A DNA stretch of 64,000 nt. Source: Pandoraea oxalativorans. GTDB taxonomy: Bacteria > Pseudomonadota > Gammaproteobacteria > Burkholderiales > Burkholderiaceae. Below, one piece after another: positions 61,911 through 64,000 of this stretch (positions within the stretch are counted from its first letter, which is position 1; each line of letters opens with the position of its first letter). Under the pieces are notes generated by a model. It saw nothing but the letters and a program-made list of their open reading frames with translations, was not told where the DNA came from and ran no database searches. A program made the position numbers and the translations under genes. The stretch is from assembly GCF_000972785.3 (NCBI RefSeq), contig NZ_CP011253.3:3844001-3908000 (forward strand), given 5' to 3'.

Positions 61911-62963
61911 TCATGCCGTTTTGGCGGGTGGGGCCGACACCGTGCCACCCCGGCGAATCTCGTGCGGCAGGATCAGCGCGTGGCCGAGCGCGGGATCGTG
62001 CGATGCGCTCACACCGGGGGCACCGACACGTCCGTCGATTTGTGCGAGCAGACGCTGCGCCGCGTGACGGCCGATCTCCACGCTGGGCTGTACAACGGTT
62101 GCAAGCGTCGGCGAGAGCAGTTCGCCCACGGCGAGGCCATCGAAGCCGAGGACAGAGATGTCGTCCGGCACACGCAGACCGGCTTCGCGCAGCGCGCGCA
62201 TGACACCGAGCGCGAGCAGATCGTTCGAGCAGAACAGCGCCGTGGGGCGCGCGCCGTCGCGTTCACGCTGCGCCAGCCATTCGCGCACCCGCTCGCCACG
62301 TGCCCCGCTGTTGAAGTCGATTTCGAACGCAGGCAAGGGCGTGAGACCGGCGGCCTGCATGGCGTCGCCATAACCGAGATAACGACGCTTGGCGCGGTCG
62401 GACGCATGCAGCGCCCCCGTTACCATCACGATGTCGCGATGCCCGGCGTCGATGAGCATGTTCACGCCTTGGGCTGCCGCCGCGCGGTTGTCCACGGACA
62501 CGCAGGGGCGCTCGGGGGCGTCGTTGTAGACGAGCTGGCACGCCACGCCCTCGGCGGCGAGGTCGTCGACGAGCGCGCTGTGTTCGGCGTCGGCGAGCGT
62601 CAGCAGCAAGCCGTCGACCCGTTGTTGCAGCAGCGTTTCGATGGCGTTGCGCTCGCGCTCGGGATCGTATTGGGTGGTGACGAGCAGCAGGCGACGGCCT
62701 GTGCCGTCGATAGCGGCTTCGATGCCTTCGAGGCAATCCGCGAAGACCGGGTTGCCGAGCGTGGGCAGCATCACGCCGATCAGGCCGGTGCGCTCGCCGC
62801 GCAGTTGACGGCCCAACGCGTTGGGACGGAATTTGAGTTCGGCGGCGGCCGCCTGCACGCGGGCAAGCGTCTCGGGACGCACCAGTTGCGGCGAATTCAG
62901 CGCGCGCGACACCGTCGCGATCGAACAGCCTGCACGCTGCGCCACATCCCGAATATCAGCCAC
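61911..62963 (-). CDS. LacI-family transcriptional repressor
   Basis: A 350-residue LacI regulator. HTH IRDVAQRAGCSIATVSRALNSPQLVRPETLARV with hinge helix (FRPNALGRQLRGERTG), then a periplasmic-binding-like domain: LIGVMLPTLGNPVFADCLEGIEAA, QQRVDGLLLTLAD, ISVLGFDGLAVGELLSPTLATVVQPSVEIGRHAAQRLL. It lies upstream of the importer operon on the same strand. Two back-to-back CG-centred palindromes lie ~58-81 bp before its start codon and should be its operators, indicating autoregulation and probably importer control. Confidence 0.92.
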   Translation of the reverse strand: MADIRDVAQRAGCSIATVSRALNSPQLVRPETLARVQAAAAELKFRPNALGRQLRGERTGLIGVMLPTLGNPVFADCLEGIEAAIDGTGRRLLLVTTQYDPERERNAIETLLQQRVDGLLLTLADAEHSALVDDLAAEGVACQLVYNDAPERPCVSVDNRAAAAQGVNMLIDAGHRDIVMVTGALHASDRAKRRYLGYGDAMQAAGLTPLPAFEIDFNSGARGERVREWLAQRERDGARPTALFCSNDLLALGVMRALREAGLRVPDDISVLGFDGLAVGELLSPTLATVVQPSVEIGRHAAQRLLAQIDGRVGAPGVSASHDPALGHALILPHEIRRGGTVSAPPAKTA

Positions 62964-63020
62964 ACCCCGCTCCTCTTGTCTGGACCGTCGAATTTTGAAG
63001 TTGACGGATTTTACGCAAAT

Positions 63021-63044
63021 GTAAACGTTTACGAAAACGTTTTC
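63021..63044. promoter_or_regulatory. Paired LacI-type operators
   Basis: GTAAACGTTTAC immediately followed by GAAAACGTTTTC: two adjacent 12-bp perfect palindromes centred on CG, the typical half-site symmetry of LacI/PurR-like repressors. They lie in the promoter region of the LacI gene, on the other side of which is the SRPBCC gene. Confidence 0.88.
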
Positions 63045-63263
63045 ACTCCGGGATTGTATGGAGGCAATTTGACGGATTCATGACAGTCCGCGAACCCTCA
63101 TGGAGGCTGGATCAGCGCCTTGGCTGGCTCGGAAGTCGCCATTTACGGCGAACGAAACGAGCCTCCCGACACTCTCCGGGATGCCGCCTATACTGAAAAT
63201 CCCCCCTCTCGACGGGGGACATCGCGGCATGAGGACACCCTCCATCCACGACCGGGAATGGCC

Positions 63264-63830
63264 ATGAACGACTATCACTTCCTCACCTTGTGGCGGCTCA
63301 CCGCGCCGCTGAACGAAGTCTGGGACACGCTACGGGACGTCGACCACTGGGCCCGCTGGTGGCCCTGCGTGCGGGAGGTGCGCACGCTCGATCCGGGGGA
63401 CGCCGACGGCGTCGGCGCCGTACGTGCGCTGACTTGGCATGGGGCACTACCGTATTCGCTGACCTTCGAAACCCGCATCACGCACATCGACCCGATGCGC
63501 GAAGTGCGCAGTGTCGCCACAGGTGAGGCCGAAGGCACGGGGGTCTGGCGTTTCGAGACGGAAGGCTCGATTACGGTGGTGCGCTATGCGTGGGACGTCC
63601 ACACCCGGCGGGAGTGGATGAACAAGCTCGCGCCGCTCGCCCGTCCGCTGTTCCGCTGGAACCACAATTACGTGATGCGCCGCGGTGGCGAAGGGCTGGC
63701 TGCCGTGCTCAACGCGCATCTCGTGGAATGCCTGGACACGGACCTGCCGCCCGCCACCCTCGGCAAGGAGCGCGACCCGCGCGAACTGCGTGAAGCGCGG
63801 GCGCGTGTGAGTCACGATTCGCATCGTTGA
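63264..63830 (+). CDS. SRPBCC (START-like) family protein
   Basis: A 188-residue protein of the polyketide cyclase/START-like superfamily: MNDYHFLTLWRLTAPLNEVWDTLRDVDHWARWWPCVREVRTLDPGD begins with the typical strand-helix, followed by LPYSLTFETRITHIDPMREVRSVATGE, GVWRFETEGSITVVRYAWDV and a long C-terminal helix (FRWNHNYVMRRGGEGLAAVLNAHL). Such folds bind hydrophobic ligands. The start is ATG 63264 with GGGAA just upstream; ATG 63258 is possible. The upstream frame to 63120 is unsupported. Confidence 0.85.
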   Translation: MNDYHFLTLWRLTAPLNEVWDTLRDVDHWARWWPCVREVRTLDPGDADGVGAVRALTWHGALPYSLTFETRITHIDPMREVRSVATGEAEGTGVWRFETEGSITVVRYAWDVHTRREWMNKLAPLARPLFRWNHNYVMRRGGEGLAAVLNAHLVECLDTDLPPATLGKERDPRELREARARVSHDSHR

Positions 63831-63857
63831 GGCGCGCGGGGATGGCGTTAGCCAATG

Positions 63858-63882
63858 CGACGCCGCCATGAGCGCGGCGTCG
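63858..63882. repeat. Hairpin between the convergent last two genes
   Basis: CGACGCCGC-CATGAGC-GCGGCGTCG, a perfect 9-bp stem with no U-run, in the convergent gap. Possible weak terminator. Confidence 0.5.
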
Positions 63883-63910
63883 GATAGGTCTCGTGCCGAT
63901 GCGCGCCGCT

Positions 63911-64000
63911 TCAGCCAATCACCTTTTTCGGCTTGATGCCAACGCTCTGCGCATAACCGGCGGGAATCTGTCGATTCGACCGTTGACGCACCACTGCGCT
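63911..64000 (-). CDS. C-terminal end of an unidentified gene, cut by the window edge
   Basis: The minus strand is open from base 64000 to a TGA at 63911-63913, giving the C-terminal segment RSNRQIPAGYAQSVGIKPKK plus VIG. The remainder lies outside the window and 29 residues are not enough to name the protein. Confidence 0.6.
   Translation of the reverse strand, partial: SAVVRQRSNRQIPAGYAQSVGIKPKKVIG

Overview
The window is high-GC, gene-dense DNA that looks like a chromosomal segment of a betaproteobacterium of the order Burkholderiales, family Burkholderiaceae; a Pandoraea-like genome is my best guess. This rests on gene content: the LexA-controlled imuA-imuB-dnaE2 cassette, a CsgG/DUF4810/DUF799 lipoprotein trio, a DUF3563 micro-protein, a long aspartate carbamoyltransferase beside class I fructose-bisphosphatase, and DUF1415/DUF4136/DUF1348 proteins. 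There is no rRNA operon, CRISPR array, prophage or intact insertion sequence. Two genes are cut by the window ends.

Layout. 1-3.1 kb: C-terminal part of an HDOD/GAF-type signalling protein, then a purine (NCS2) permease behind a long leader. 3.1-3.8 kb: a HigBA-type toxin-antitoxin locus in which the toxin frame is broken by one base exactly on a UUUAAAU heptamer. 3.9-10 kb: the SOS mutagenesis cassette (dnaE2, imuB, imuA) with a near-perfect LexA box. 10-12 kb: Mn/Fe Nramp transporter and a DUF1348 protein. 12.2-14.2 kb: the lipoprotein trio. 14.2-15.2 kb: a decayed small gene, a DUF3563 gene and an AT-rich stretch. 15.3-19.9 kb: copper homeostasis (cueR, copA, copZ) with two CueR-type promoters of 19-bp spacing. 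20.2-21.2 kb: FMN riboswitch and ribB. 21.4-24 kb: thioesterase, transposase scrap, CPA2 antiporter. 24.4-27.3 kb: DUF2848, GntR regulator and amidase operon. 27.5-28 kb: dsbB. 28.1-38.4 kb: purine salvage/catabolism (LysR regulator, xdhABC, adenine deaminase, AzgA-type permease, guanine deaminase). 38.7-39.4 kb: yybP-ykoY Mn riboswitch and a GDT1/UPF0016 exporter. 39.6-43.7 kb: DUF4136 lipoprotein, pepN and an unknown protein. 43.9-48.8 kb: LysR, a domain-permuted aconitase-family enzyme, an MFS transporter and a possible micro-ORF. 48.9-51.4 kb: long-form ATCase and fbp. 51.5-51.8 kb: tRNA-Thr(CGU) with an inverted half-tRNA relic. 51.8-55.6 kb: DUF1415 and two tandem ankyrin-like paralogues. 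55.6-57 kb: flavohemoprotein hmpA behind two NsrR-type boxes. 57-63 kb: phosphodiesterase plus ABC importer and LacI regulator with paired operators. 63.2-64 kb: an SRPBCC protein and the C-terminus of a further gene.

Working together: the purine block would import guanine/hypoxanthine, deaminate adenine and guanine to hypoxanthine and xanthine, and oxidise these to urate. The copper block is a self-contained CueR regulon. Manganese is represented at both ends, by an Nramp importer and a riboswitch-gated exporter. The most unusual items are the toxin frameshift on a canonical slippery heptamer, the duplicated NsrR-box cassette before hmpA, the ankyrin-like gene pair built from one repeated ~130-residue module, the ATCase with an HTH-like N-terminal extension, and the aconitase with its swivel domain in front.
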